A DNA stretch of 64,000 nt from Adineta steineri (taxonomy: Eukaryota > Rotifera > Eurotatoria > Adinetida > Adinetidae). Shown in pieces: positions 1-13,081 of this stretch. Under the pieces are notes generated by a model. It made no database searches. It had not been told where the DNA came from and saw nothing but the letters and a program-made list of their open reading frames with translations. Numbering within the stretch: position 1 is the stretch's first letter; every line of letters begins with the position of its first letter. The stretch covers positions 315,391-379,390 of the forward strand of contig CAJNOI010000068.1 of NCBI GenBank assembly GCA_905250115.1. Direction: 5' to 3'. The translations under genes were made by a program, and so were the position numbers.

Positions 1-1
1 T

Positions 2-256
2 GCTACAACTTTAAACAATCCCATAGCTATTAAACTTGATGCTTTTCTCAATATGTTTGTTGTTGAGTATTCGAACCATCGAGTTCAAATGTTTTGTCAA
101 AATAGTCAAACTGCTGTAACAGTTGCTGGTACGGGCACTAGCGGTAGTAGTGCTACACAGCTTTACGCACTAAGAGGTGTCGCATTCGATTCATCGATGA
201 ACATGTATGTTAGTGATGCAGGAAACCATCGTGTTCAGAAATACTTTAAACTCTAA
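2..256 (+). CDS. NHL-repeat protein, C-terminal fragment (5' end outside window)
   Basis: The frame is open from base 2 to the stop at 254-256 and gives about 84 residues. Two NHL beta-propeller blades are visible, each with the aromatic/Asn-His-Arg-Val-Gln signature (YSNHRVQMF and AGNHRVQKY) and a preceding N-M-F/Y-V strand. NHL propellers are protein- or ligand-binding platforms, and tandem-blade secreted or TRIM-linked forms are abundant in rotifers. The protein ends immediately after the last blade, as is usual for this family. Which N-terminal domain it carries cannot be told, because the gene begins left of the window. An internal ATG at 53 is not the real start, since homologous blade sequence continues upstream of it. 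Confidence 0.8.
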   Translation, partial: ATTLNNPIAIKLDAFLNMFVVEYSNHRVQMFCQNSQTAVTVAGTGTSGSSATQLYALRGVAFDSSMNMYVSDAGNHRVQKYFKL

Positions 257-1065
257 AGTGCATCGATAATGCTACTTTACATGACATTTATTTTTTGTTT
301 TTTATTCACATATTATATATTTTCTTTAATCTTGAAAGTTTTATTTACTATTAATTCAATATTTTTAAAGTATAATCAAGTTATTGTTTATTTTATTCTC
401 ATTCATATCTTTATTGCTTTTCTGTCTTGTGATCTTTTATGATGAAATAATAAAGCTTAGAAAATACAAAAAATGATTCAGTTTTCATTTGAATTTTGAT
501 TTATTTTAACTAACCTATTGAAAAGAACTGAAATAATTCTTTTTTTTTGTGAACGATGATCTAAAAGGAGGGATGAGGTGTGTAGGTGTAGAATGTTGCA
601 CTCATCCACAAGACCTTTTACATAGGTTGTGACCGAGATTGTTATGAGAGAGTGGATATGATTAAGAAGATCCAATCACCTCTCACTAGGAAAACTGCGA
701 AGCGGAGTTTTTTTTAATTCCAATTCTAACTTCGACTCCGACAAACTCTGAAAGCTTTTTTTGTAGTGTAGCGAAGATATGGGTATGAATAGGTATCGGC
801 ATTATATCTATCACATACTCATACCCACATCCACCCTCAAGATGATTCAATTAATTATGTTGTGATAAGACGTTTAGTTTGTTAAGTTCAGTTTTAATGT
901 TGTTCATTATAACTGTAGAATTGTGTTTTGTACGTGAATCTAGTTTATCTCAATAAAGAAAGAAAGAAAGAAGACGACATATGTATACGTGTTGGATATA
1001 ATCAAATGACACGAAGAAGAATCGATAGGAAAACACCCAACATCACACTTATTATTTTGTTTATT
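257..1065. other. Intergenic, AT-rich, one degenerate telomere-like palindrome
   Basis: No convincing gene. A degenerate hairpin of the G-rich/C-rich family lies at 777-845 and ends with the family's CCCTCAAGATG end. A weaker G/T-rich stretch lies near 570-600, and a short GAAA microsatellite near 955-972. Confidence 0.6.
777..845. repeat. Telomere-like palindrome, degenerate copy
   Basis: The left arm is decayed (GGGTATGAATAGG). The right arm ACCCACATCCACCCTCAAGATG keeps the family end, and the centre has the ATTATATCTATC core seen in other copies. Confidence 0.6.
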
Positions 1066-2115
1066 TTATTCATTTTCTCCTTTTGAACGAAGAGCTCTTA
1101 CTGCTATTATTCGACCTCTTGTTACAGAAGCTACAGGTCGACAAAGTATTTTTGTTTGAATAAACTGAATAAATTCTTGTCGAAATATCTGTGATGATAT
1201 CGCAAAATTAGCAAATGTCAATGAAAATCCAAGATAAATCGGAACATATGTCATATTGCCGACAAATGATTCAACTGTACGACGAAGTGGTGATTTCACT
1301 GCATATATCGTGCTTGATCGATAAATAAGATAACATGGATTCGGTAAATTGAGAATGACAAAAAGGCAAATTTGATTTGCTAACATCCTATGAAATTGAA
1401 CATCTTTCTTTGACATTTTGCCAAAGCGAATAGATCGAGTTCTATCAGGTTGTAGATCTGGATTAATTCGTCTTCTAGTTTGATGAACATTGTTAAGGGT
1501 TAATAAGCCAAAGACAAGCATAAGACATGTAGGAAGAATACCACTATCAATCGATATATAAATACTAAAAAACATTCCATAAGCTCCTGATTGATAGTAA
1601 CAGGTACCAGTGTTAATATCATAAAAAATAATTACTTGAATATACAAAATACACCAGAAGAAGATATTTCCGATGATAAGACGAAAAGCAATCTTTGATG
1701 AACTCCACTGACGACGAAGAGCATCACGAGAACTAGCGAAGTAACGATCAATCGACGCAAAAATAATATTATAACGAGGAATGGCTATAAATAGATAAAA
1801 TAAATAAGAACGAATTTTACAATACCAAAGAGAAGTATTAAGAGTTTGAATATTGTATCCATAGTGAATCATACGAGTGAGAAGAGAAAAATTAAAAGTG
1901 AAAAATTGTGAAAAACTTGAAGCAAGGAAATACATAGCACAAGGATTTTTGTGAAATGTTGGTTGATAAAAGACAATACAAGTTAACACCGATCCAATGT
2001 TGCCCATAATCATAATAAGACCAAGACCAAATTGTGAAATAGTTTTATTTAAAAGATCGATGATTGAAATCAAATAAGCCTGATTATCATAGATGTTGAT
2101 GGTTGTATCATTCAT
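1066..2115 (-). CDS. Rhodopsin-like (class A) G-protein-coupled receptor
   Basis: 349 residues in one exon. Seven hydrophobic segments are visible. TM1 carries the G-N signature (MGNIGSVL, about residue 38). The end of TM3 has an S-I-D-R-Y-F motif, a DRY-type G-protein switch, near residue 120. TM6 has a P-N-P-C-Y core, and a basic cytoplasmic tail follows TM7. The N-terminus (MNDTTINIYDN) is short, with an N-glycosylation sequon and no signal peptide, as in peptide-type receptors. It is related in layout to the GPCRs at 25.7, 43.2 and 45.7 kb but lacks the TM7 intron those three share. The ligand is unknown; FMRFamide-receptor-like proteins are the closest class by general appearance (inference). 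Confidence 0.85.
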   Translation of the reverse strand: MNDTTINIYDNQAYLISIIDLLNKTISQFGLGLIMIMGNIGSVLTCIVFYQPTFHKNPCAMYFLASSFSQFFTFNFSLLTRMIHYGYNIQTLNTSLWYCKIRSYLFYLFIAIPRYNIIFASIDRYFASSRDALRRQWSSSKIAFRLIIGNIFFWCILYIQVIIFYDINTGTCYYQSGAYGMFFSIYISIDSGILPTCLMLVFGLLTLNNVHQTRRRINPDLQPDRTRSIRFGKMSKKDVQFHRMLANQICLFVILNLPNPCYLIYRSSTIYAVKSPLRRTVESFVGNMTYVPIYLGFSLTFANFAISSQIFRQEFIQFIQTKILCRPVASVTRGRIIAVRALRSKGENE

Positions 2116-3250
2116 TATTATGTTAGAGATTTATTTACTAAATCTACAAAAAAGAAAAGATACTAATTTCAATATGTGTACTATCCGATCTGTCTTACAA
2201 GTTATGCTGATGATTTCTCTTTACATTCAAAATAAACTATTATAATAAAGATTGAGTTACTGTAACTACCATTATTTATCTTAAAATAAAACAACTGTTT
2301 GATACCTATACCGAGATCCTAACGTGTAAACATCATATAGATGTCTAGTATGTTAGAAAAGTAAGTGAGAAAAAAATCTTTGACTGTGATCTATTCAATT
2401 TTTGTTGATAACATCTCATATTTAATTATATTTCAGTGAGGCTTATTTAATGAGAGAAACAACTAGATCTCGATGAAGATAGATGATTCTCTATGAAAAA
2501 CATGGTTATTATGAAATTCGGAATGACTTATATAGGTTACAAGGACAGAGATCATTGCCAAGAGAGTGAGTAATTACATATGTTAAGAGAACACAGAATG
2601 AACCAGAATCAGTTAACGAGATAGATTCAAGAGAGGAAACAAAAAAAACGATACACATATAAATATACGAAGAACGAAAGAAATACCGTAGATAAGATAT
2701 AGAAGAACAGAGAAAGTATTATACTACCTAAGAGTTCCTATAATTGCTGTTTAAATATGTAAAATATTCGATTTCTAATTTGATGAATAATTTTGTTTAT
2801 TTTCATCTTTGTATCATTTCAAGATTGAATACAACAATGAATTCATAGAAATTATTTTTCAATCAATACCGTTTATTATAACTCGGAATAAACAAGTAAC
2901 GCTCGTTTGTAAATTCGCTTAGCTCTTTCTTGTAGAAATGCCATTTCTTTACTATCAATAATCAATTAAAAAACTCTATTTCTATTGGTTCTCATCACTC
3001 ACACCCTCAAATGGTGGTAGATTTCAGCATTCCACATCATTTTGTTGTCCTATTATTTTTAGACTACTTAGTAAACGCGGTCATGCAAACAGACAATTTA
3101 TGTTCACAGATTCTTGTCTGCAAGAAAGAGAATATGAAAATATCGTGTAATTATAATAATTCATTTGTTTGTTGTTTTTTTTCTAAGTATTGAGTTTTGT
3201 ATAAGAAGTTTGATGTAGTATAGAAGTTATTATAAAAAATCTCATGATAT
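2116..3250. other. Intergenic, with a short foldback repeat
   Basis: No gene seen. 2893-3135 holds a copy of a dispersed foldback element that is also present at 19190-19580 (listed separately). A half-copy of the telomere-like end (CACTCACACCCTCAA) is at about 2997-3012. Confidence 0.5.
2893..3135. repeat. Dispersed foldback element, copy 1
   Basis: The ends CTCTTTCTTGTAGA (about 2921) and TCTGCAAGAAAGAG (about 3118) are inverted copies. It shares TAACGCTCGT, CTCTTTCTYGTAGAA and GACAATTTATGTT blocks with 19190-19580 in the same order, with a different internal length. It looks like a small non-autonomous element, with no coding capacity. Confidence 0.5.
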
Positions 3251-3253
3251 TAT

Positions 3254-3310
3254 TGAGGGTGTGGATGTAGGTGTGGGTAATACCCACACTCACACCCACG
3301 CCCTAAAGAT
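3254..3310. repeat. Telomere-like palindrome at the left edge of the peptide inverted repeat
   Basis: The left arm GGGTGTGGATGTAGGTGTG is mirrored by CACACTCACACCCACGCCC with almost no loop. It is followed by TAAAGATGG, a variant of the usual CTCAAGATG end. The mirror image of its right half occurs at about 4922. Confidence 0.75.
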
Positions 3311-3631
3311 GGATATGATTAACACCATAACACATATTTTAATCAACGAAAAATACACATGGTCACTTATTGTTTGCAATACTTATCTTTCTTAGCCACA
3401 CCACTATCGTGATCTATTGGTTTTTATACATAGTTTTTAGTGTTTACTTGACAAGCAAATCTCTAAGTGAGAAACGAAAGTGTACTTTAATATTCATTTC
3501 TCTTTGGCTTTTGCAGTTAGTATTTCACGGTTAAACATATATATGCCTGTTTTATTTTTCGAGATTATAGTTGATTACACGACAAAGATACATATAAAGT
3601 GCTGGATTATGAAAAAAAGATGCGTACAGCT

Positions 3632-3928
3632 TTAACATTCCCTACATTTGTTGCTACGACACACACCACCGTTCAGACACTTGTTCCCTTCGGTGAAACA
3701 GAACCATCCACATGTGCTAAATATACCAAGGAAACGTTTGTGTCGCACTCGTTGCTCATTTGTATCACTGATAGCCAGATTATCTTTGTTTCTATTCTTC
3801 ATGTTTTTCTCCAAAAATGATGATGCTGATTCTTGGACTTGATTCACCTTCACCGAATTGTCGATTGCTAAAGTAATAGCCACGATAGCCATAAGGACAA
3901 GTAATGCAAGGAACGTTTTTTGGTGCAT
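3632..3928 (-). CDS. Small secreted cysteine-rich peptide precursor, copy 1
   Basis: 98 residues. Residues 1-21 form a signal peptide (hydrophobic LALLVLMAIVAITLA). An acidic/polar propeptide follows, then a dibasic processing site (RVRHKR, about residues 61-66), and a mature peptide of about 32 residues with six cysteines spaced C-x3-C-x6-C-x5-C-x4-C-x2-C, ending in Cys. This is the architecture of a furin-processed defensin, neuropeptide or knottin-like peptide; I do not recognise the family, so the function is open (host defence, signalling and toxin-like are all possible). It is divergently paired with a near-identical gene at 4292-4588. A TATA box (CTTTATATA on the + strand, 4004-4012) sits about 80 bases upstream of the start codon. 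Confidence 0.8.
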   Translation of the reverse strand: MHQKTFLALLVLMAIVAITLAIDNSVKVNQVQESASSFLEKNMKNRNKDNLAISDTNEQRVRHKRFLGIFSTCGWFCFTEGNKCLNGGVCRSNKCREC

Positions 3929-4003
3929 CTTATTGAAAAGTTGATCTTGTGCTTTCTGATGATGTTGTCAGTTACTGTTTGTAAAAAACATATCGGTACT
4001 GTA

Positions 4004-4012
4004 CTTTATATA
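4004..4012 (-). promoter_or_regulatory. TATA box of peptide gene copy 1
   Basis: TATATAAAG read on the minus strand, mirrored exactly by 4208-4216. It directly abuts the CAGTGGCGTA element end. Confidence 0.55.
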
Positions 4013-4013
4013 C

Positions 4014-4206
4014 CAGTGGCGTATTCAGGATATTTTTCTCCTAGGTTCGCCGCGATAGTAGTTAGGAAATTACCCATNNNNNNNNNNNNNNNNNNNNNNN
4101 NNNNNNNNNNNNNNNNNNNNNNNNNNNNNNNNNNNNNNNNNNNNNNNNNNNNNNNNNNNNNNNNNNNNNNNNNNNNNAGGAGAAAAACATCGTGAATACG
4201 CCACTG
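4014..4206. mobile_element. Transposon-like ends flanking the central gap
   Basis: 4014-4042 (begins CAGTGGCGTATTCA) and 4178-4206 (ends TGAATACGCCACTG) are near-perfect terminal inverted repeats of about 28 bp, each reaching AGGAGAAAAA internally. The interior is mostly N. A related element with TGGCGTAA ends lies at 19692-19868. The interior and superfamily cannot be determined. The symmetry could instead simply come from the surrounding palindrome. Confidence 0.5.
4078..4177. other. Assembly gap (100 N)
   Basis: Exactly 100 N, a nominal scaffold gap placed at the centre of a large inverted repeat, where short-read assembly is expected to break. Confidence 0.95.
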
Positions 4207-4207
4207 G

Positions 4208-4216
4208 TATATAAAG
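4208..4216 (+). promoter_or_regulatory. TATA box of peptide gene copy 2
   Basis: TATATAAAG, 84 bases upstream of the ATG at 4292, giving a 5' UTR of about 50 nt if initiation is about 30 nt downstream. Confidence 0.6.
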
Positions 4217-4291
4217 TACAGTATCGATATGTTTTTTACAAACAGTAATTGACAACATCATCAGAAAGCACAAGATCAACTTTTCAATAAG

Positions 4292-4588
4292 ATGCACCAA
4301 AAAACGCTCCTTGCATTACTTGTCCTTATGGCTATCGTGGCTCTTACTTTAGCAATCGACAATTCGGTGAAGATAAATCAAGTTCAAGAATCAGCATCAT
4401 CATTCTTGGAGAAAAACATGAAGGATAGAAACAAAGACAATCTGGCTATCAGTGATACAAATGAGCAACGAGTGCGACAGAAACGTTTCCTTGGTATATT
4501 TAGCACATGTGGATGGTTCTGTTTCACCGAAGGGAACAAGTGTCTGAACGGTGGTGTGTGCCGTAATCACAAATGTAGGGAATGTTAA
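4292..4588 (+). CDS. Small secreted cysteine-rich peptide precursor, copy 2
   Basis: 98 residues, differing from the copy at 3632-3928 at only a few positions (F6L, I18L, V28I, N45D, H65Q and the R-S-N/R-N-H change near the end). The signal peptide, the propeptide, the R-x-K-R processing site and all six cysteines are kept. The conservative changes and intact processing sites suggest both copies are under constraint and functional (inference). An AATAAA polyadenylation signal lies about 75 bases past the stop (about 4663). Copies 1 and 2 are transcribed away from each other from mirrored TATA promoters about 200 bp apart, not counting the true gap length. Confidence 0.8.
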   Translation: MHQKTLLALLVLMAIVALTLAIDNSVKINQVQESASSFLEKNMKDRNKDNLAISDTNEQRVRQKRFLGIFSTCGWFCFTEGNKCLNGGVCRNHKCREC

Positions 4589-4920
4589 AGCTGTACGCAT
4601 CTTTTTTTCATAATCCAGCACTTTATATGTATCTTTGTCGTGTAATCAACTATAATCTCGAAAAATAAAACAGGCATATATATATATATGTTTAACCAAG
4701 AAATACTAACTACAAAAGACAAAAAGAAATGAATGTTAAAGTATACTTTCGTTCCTCACTAAGAAATTTGTTTGTCGAGTAAACACTAAAAACTATGTAT
4801 AAAAACCAATAGATTACGGTAGTGGTGAGGGCTAAGAAAGATAAGTATTGCAAAAAAGAAGTGAACATGTGTATTTTTCGTTGATTAAAATATGTGTAAT
4901 GGCGTCAGTCATATCCGTCT

Positions 4921-5017
4921 TTAGGGCGTGGGTGTGGGTGTGGGCATACGTGTGGGTGTTGGTGCGAATGTGATATAAATATAGTACCTATACCCACACC
5001 CACACCCACTCCCAAAC
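4921..5017. repeat. Telomere-like palindrome
   Basis: GGGCGTGGGTGTGGGTGTGGG on the left and CCCACACCCACACCCACTCCC on the right, with an AT-rich centre (GATATAAATATAG). The left half is the mirror of the right half of the 3254-3310 hairpin, so the large palindrome terminates inside this element. Confidence 0.8.
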
Positions 5018-6515
5018 TGTATCAATTAGATTTTTCGATCTTGTCATCTGAGGTCAACTGTCCTTGTCGAGTCTCCAAGGGAGGCGCTCCGAAACTTTCA
5101 ACGGGAAATCAGGACAGGGATTCCTTGTGACTTTCTATGGAGATGTAACGAATTCCCTAGGGTTTTCACTAGGAAATGAAAGGGAGCTCCTAAGAATGGA
5201 TGTGAGTATAGAAAAAACCCACACCCACTAGGGTTTTGTTTTTCAATCACAAATAATTTAATAAATGAATTAGTATAGAATTTATGATACTGATCTCAGA
5301 ATAATTAGAGGAATATGAAATATTTCAGATTTTATTATCGAATTTGATCTATTGATAATCTTAATCAGAAAATAAAAGAATTAAAGATTATACTTCTACA
5401 ATTTTATTTCTAAAAGAAATGATAAAACAACTGTTTTAAAGACCGATGAAAATAAAATCTAATTCAATAGAACAATTGAAAAATAATTGACGTTTTGTTT
5501 CAATAAAATATTAAAAATCTGATCAAACTAATATATAAATTAATCATAATTATTATCGATTGTCTTTCTTTTTCATAATAAAATATTTTAACATTTTACT
5601 TATATCTGAAAATTAAAAAAACTCCAAAGAAAAAAAATTCTATTAAATTTTAAAACATGAACAAATTCTGTCCCCTTAGATCTTTATTGGGAATATTTCG
5701 AATCATAAAATTGATTTTTCATTCGTTCCATTTTAAATTATTTCAAAAACGCAAACAATAATTTTCATAGCCCAAATAATTCTTTGTTTATTTATTTTTC
5801 TATCATTGTCAAATAAAATGATTATATTTTCTTTTCATTAAGGTTCTTCTCAATCAAACTGTTCTACAATTACTACAGCGACTATATCAACGAATTCAAT
5901 AACAACAAACCAAATATCAACTCAATCTTAAATAGAATAAAATATGTTTCATTAAATTAAAAATAACAATAATTTTGTCTAAAAAATAGTTTTGTTATCT
6001 TCAAAATTGAGATGGAACTCTCGCATAAATTATTTTTATGAATTAAGTAACGATTTAAATTGATTTTTCAAATATTATTATGCTTTTGATAAGAAATAAC
6101 GATTTCTCTTGAAATAATATTCATAAAATTATTCATAATTTGCTTCTTTTCTATTTTTATATTACTTAATATAACACTGAAAAGAAATTTCATCCATCGT
6201 TTTCAAATAATTTTTCCATTGAAATCCTGAAAGTATTATTAAATCAATGTTTAAAATAAAAATTCTTTTAAAAAGTAACAAAGTTTTTCATTTAAAATAT
6301 TTTTTTTAATGAATTGATTAATATGAATAAGAACAAAATTCAACTTCGAAAGTTTTATTTTCTAATTAAAATAAATATTTTTCATAATTGAAAACAGACT
6401 TTATAGAATTATTAATCATATAATCTCTCATATTGAAAAAACGTCATCGAAGAAAAACAAAATATTGGTAACTTCAAACGGAATACTTTCCTGAAACAGT
6501 AATAATCATTTTGTT
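5018..6515. other. Gene-free AT-rich DNA with one mucin-like coding remnant
   Basis: Very AT-rich. A small hairpin piece lies at 5197-5235 (GTGAGTATAG ... ACCCACACCCACTAGGG). 5841-5930 reads as a Ser/Thr/Asn-rich open stretch ending in a stop and is possibly the last exon or relic of a mucin-like gene. Nothing else is supported. Confidence 0.4.
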
Positions 6516-6576
6516 TGTTTTGAGTCAAATAACTGTATGTTCTCTCATGAGAAATACATATGCTTGACTCAAAACA
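6516..6576. repeat. Perfect-ended 61-nt stem-loop upstream of XPB
   Basis: TGTTTTGAGTCAA (6516-6528) pairs with TTGACTCAAAACA (6564-6576). An inner imperfect stem, TGTATGTTCTC/GAGAAATACATA, closes on a TCAT loop. The size and shape resemble a pre-miRNA, but it could equally be a small transposon relic. Confidence 0.5.
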
Positions 6577-6735
6577 CACATTTATGGTGTAATAACATCC
6601 ACACGTGTGTCTATATTTTGTTTTTTTTGTTGGATGGCTATGGAAGCAACTATTAACAACAGACTTTTATTCTATTTTGCTTCGTAACTGAGAATATTGT
6701 TTTCTATATTTCAGTTAAAAGAAAAAAGAAAGATC

Positions 6736-9816
<3,081 letters not shown>

Positions 9817-10125
9817 TCCAAGTGATAATGACAAGATAATCTTTTGTATTATACAGTTATAAAGTATCTCTTTTTTTAATACACGATTGTCTTCAAATTA
9901 ACATGTGGAGAACATAAGAATTCTTTTATTTTTTTTTTTAAATAATCATTAAATAAACATACATAGATAAAAAAAGGAGATTTTACTAATAGTTACAAAC
10001 TATTTAATTTTCAAACAAACACAGATAAATCTGATTTTGATAAATTCATAAAGCACTATTCATTTCATTCGCAACTAGTTGACCAATGTAATATTTGCAA
10101 TAATAAATAACCATAGAGAGATTCT

Positions 10126-10215
10126 AGGGTGTGTGTGGGTGTAGACGTGTGGTGAATGAATATGATACACACACTACGCTCTCACAAACCACACCCACAC
10201 CCACACCCTCAAGAT
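10126..10215. repeat. Telomere-like palindrome
   Basis: GGGTGTGTGTGGGTGTAG ... ACCACACCCACACCCACACCCTCAAGAT, with GAATGAATATGATAC in the centre. Ends with the canonical CCCTCAAGAT boundary. Confidence 0.8.
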
Positions 10216-10521
10216 ATATGCCATTCATATACGAAAGTATTAAAGAGTAACAGAAAAAGTACAAACCGAAACTAGATACGAAAACGCACTTGAGTACATT
10301 GTACTAAGTAAAGCGTACTAAGTATTTTCGGACTTAATACGCGTACTAGAGTACAAGTTACTTAAGTAAAAAGTATTTTATGACAAATCTAGAGTATATT
10401 ATTTAAGTGCAAAGTATTTGTATTTGTACTTCGTGTACTTATACTGATCCAATCTCTGGTGACAAGCCAGGTAAATAAATCAGATAGTGGAATCAATCAC
10501 AGACCTTTTTATGTTAGTATC

Positions 10522-10600
10522 AGGGTTAGGTGTGGGTGTGAATGGATGAATGAGAAGAAAGAGAAGATATACAACCCCACTCGCATCCACCCTCAAGATG
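10522..10600. repeat. Telomere-like palindrome
   Basis: GGGTTAGGTGTGGGTGTG ... ACCCCACTCGCATCCACCCTCAAGATG; centre GGATGAATGAGAAGAAAGAGAAGATA. Confidence 0.75.
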
Positions 10601-10682
10601 GCATAGATTTCAGTTTAGGAAAATCATTAAATCTTATTATTTGTAAAACTATATGTTTATGAAAGTAATAATTAAAAGAAAA

Positions 10683-12564
10683 TTATAGTTTACTGATTGT
10701 TTGTTTCAATTCCGTAGCCATAATTTGAGACATTTTGAATTTTTGTACTTTTCCAGTTGGTGTTGTAATGAATTTGTCAACAAATCTAATATATTTTGGT
10801 ATTTTAAAGAAAGCTAATTTATTTCGAAGAAACTTTTGAATATCTTCAGATTGACAATGTGAAATATTTGATTTTAAAATGATCCAAACACAGAGTTCTT
10901 CACCATATCGTTGATCTGGAATAGAAAAAACTTGTGCTTGTGCAACACTTGGATGTTCACATATGGTATTTTCAATTTCAATTGGATAAATATTGACTCC
11001 ACCACGAATGATAATTTCTTTTTGACGTCCAATAAAATAAAGAAAACCATCGTCATCCATTTTACCTTCATCACCTGTTCTTAGCCATCCTGACGGCGTC
11101 AATGTTTCTGCTGTCTTGTCGGGATCAGCAAAATATCCACGCATAATTGAATATCCTCTAGCCCAAATTTCTCCTTGTTGACCAATAGGAACAATTTGTC
11201 CTTGTCGATCGACAACTTTAACTTCTAGTCCTTGCATACATCGACCTAATGATCCTAATCGTCGTTGTGGGTCATTATCTCCAGCCCACATGCCACTAGT
11301 GAGTAGTGAAGCATTTTCTGTCAATCCATAACCTTGAACCATTCGCGTAATCGGAAATTCTTTTTCTATTTGACGTAAAAAATCCAAAGTTAGCGTTGTT
11401 GCTCCTGTTCCTCCATAAGTCAATGAACTGAGATCATATTTGTTCTTGTCTGGATGATTTAATATATCACGAAAGATAATTGGTGCTCCAATCAATGCTG
11501 TACATTTTTCTTCATGAATTGCACGCATCGTGGCTAAAGTATCAGGTAACATAGCTGGAAAGATAACTTTACATTTACCCACAGCTACATTGAGCACACC
11601 GGAAATTTCTGCAAAAATGTGAAACATTGGAATAGGAACACAAACACGATGATAAAATGGATTTAGAAGTTCCCATTGAGCACGAACTAAATTAAGTATA
11701 CCAAAATTAGTTAATGTTGCTGCCTTGGGTTGACCTGTTGTGCCTGATGTAAAGAAGATTGCAAGAGCAGAATCTGGATCAACCGATGTTTGTCGTTCAA
11801 TTAGTTTATTGTGACATAGTTGTGCTCCTCGTTTAAGTAAATCCACATACGAATATGTACCTGGTAGAGATGTCTGGTCACCAGTTAAAATAACATATTT
11901 CAATGTGGGAACTGATTTAGCCGAGAGTTCACCAGCTGCCAATGATCGTTGGTTGAGTTCGGGAACAAGTCGAAGAAAAATCGAAAGTAAATCGATGGAT
12001 TTGACTGATGGTGAGAGAAGAATACCTTTACAACCCACTTTATTTATACAATATTCAAGTTCACGTTCGACATAAGCTGGATTGATATTTACCTAATATA
12101 GAGAGAGAGAGAGAAAAAGAAGAAGATTCAAAAATACAATTTGACTTTACTTTGATCAAACCCAATTTAGATGCTGCATAAGATATTGTCACATTTTCTG
12201 ATGTATTTGGAAGCCAAACAGCAAAACGGTCGTTTTTTTCAAAACCCAAGTCAAGAAGTGATGCTGCGATATTATCAACTTCATCTTTGAATGTTTTGTA
12301 TGTGTACCGTTTTTGTTCACCTTTAAAAATAAAACATTCCTCATCGGAATACTTCAAGGCCATTTCATCAAAGTGCTGACTCAGTGTTTTGTTGATCAAC
12401 TGAAATGAAGATGAATGATGAAAATAACTTGAAGTTAGATTAATCTTTGGTATCATTGTGAAATGATCTTGTTTTTCAATTTGATTTTTAATCGACGATG
12501 TCATTTTCTCAACAATACACACTTTTGTATTTTCACTTTTATCTTCACCTTCATTCCTTATCAT
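10683..12564 (-). CDS. ACSF2: Medium-chain acyl-CoA synthetase, ACSF2-like
   Basis: Two exons on the minus strand, 12564-12151 and 12092-10683, joined across a 58-bp intron (12093-12150, GTAAAG...TTAG), give about 607 residues, close to the usual ACSF2 length of about 615. The enzyme activates fatty acids to acyl-CoA via acyl-adenylate. Motifs: the AMP-binding P-loop (FFTSGTTGQPKAA), GYGLTEN, the hinge region LRTGDEGKMDD, IGRQKEIIIRGG, and the catalytic lysine region PTGKVQKFKM. The exon junction rebuilds the conserved N-P-A-Y sequence. The N-terminus is hydrophilic; a mitochondrial presequence like that of mammalian ACSF2 is not obvious, and an internal Met at about residue 21 is an alternative start. 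It converges with XPB. Confidence 0.9.
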
Positions 12565-13081
12565 TTTATATTTAATAAAAATGAAATAACACAGAACAAA
12601 GAAAAAAAAATCGAATATAAAAGCCAGATAAGAAGAAATTTAAATAGTATCATCACAATTTGCATAGAAATAATGAAACACTGTATCGATTTTTGCATTC
12701 TGCATACTGAATGTCTACTAACTCATTGTTTTCATGAACCCTCCCTGAATTTTGAATATTTGAAGAGTAAAATGTAGGTTATTATTTCATTTCAACACTT
12801 TGACCCAGTTTCAAAGTTGGTCTTAATCGAAATACATGTAAGAGCTACCGTATCTGTGCCGTTAACATTTATACGAAGATAAGAACGAAACGCGTGTTAG
12901 GCAAAAAGAAAATAGGGTTTTATTACTTTCTTTTCTACTGCTGTTGTTCTTGTTGCTGTGTGTCGTATTTGTCCGTAATAACATCTGACAAAACATTGTT
13001 GCAAGGTAATAATATGCTGAAAATATTTTGTTGAAAACTAAAGAAACAATTTAGAAGAAAGACTTATTATATCATTTCAGA
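12565..13081. other. Intergenic between divergent genes
   Basis: About 515 bp separating the start codons of the acyl-CoA synthetase and the aminotransferase. Presumably it holds both promoters. No TATA box or repeat stands out. Confidence 0.4.

Larger units (their letters stand above)
3290..4077. repeat. Left arm of a large inverted repeat (palindrome)
   Basis: Reverse-complement match, with scattered substitutions, to 4178-4945. The arms include a whole small gene each, their 5' and 3' flanks, and half of a telomere-like hairpin at the outer end. The centre is an assembly gap. Confidence 0.85.
4178..4945. repeat. Right arm of the large inverted repeat
   Basis: Mirror copy of 3290-4077, with substitutions spread through coding and flanking DNA. 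Confidence 0.85.
9817..10682. other. Intergenic with two telomere-like palindromes
   Basis: Between XPB and the convergent acyl-CoA synthetase. It contains the palindromes at 10126-10215 and 10522-10600, and between them a GTAC-rich stretch (about 10290-10440) of repeated AGTACAAGTA/AAGTATTT words with no coding potential. Confidence 0.5.

Noticed and set aside
478..675. 65-codon minus-strand open frame
   Set aside because: No family features; lies in low-complexity intergenic DNA with a partial palindrome-like word.
3599..3842. Open frames antisense to the secreted peptide gene (also 4400-4621)
   Set aside because: Shadows of the peptide genes; their conservation follows from the coding strand.
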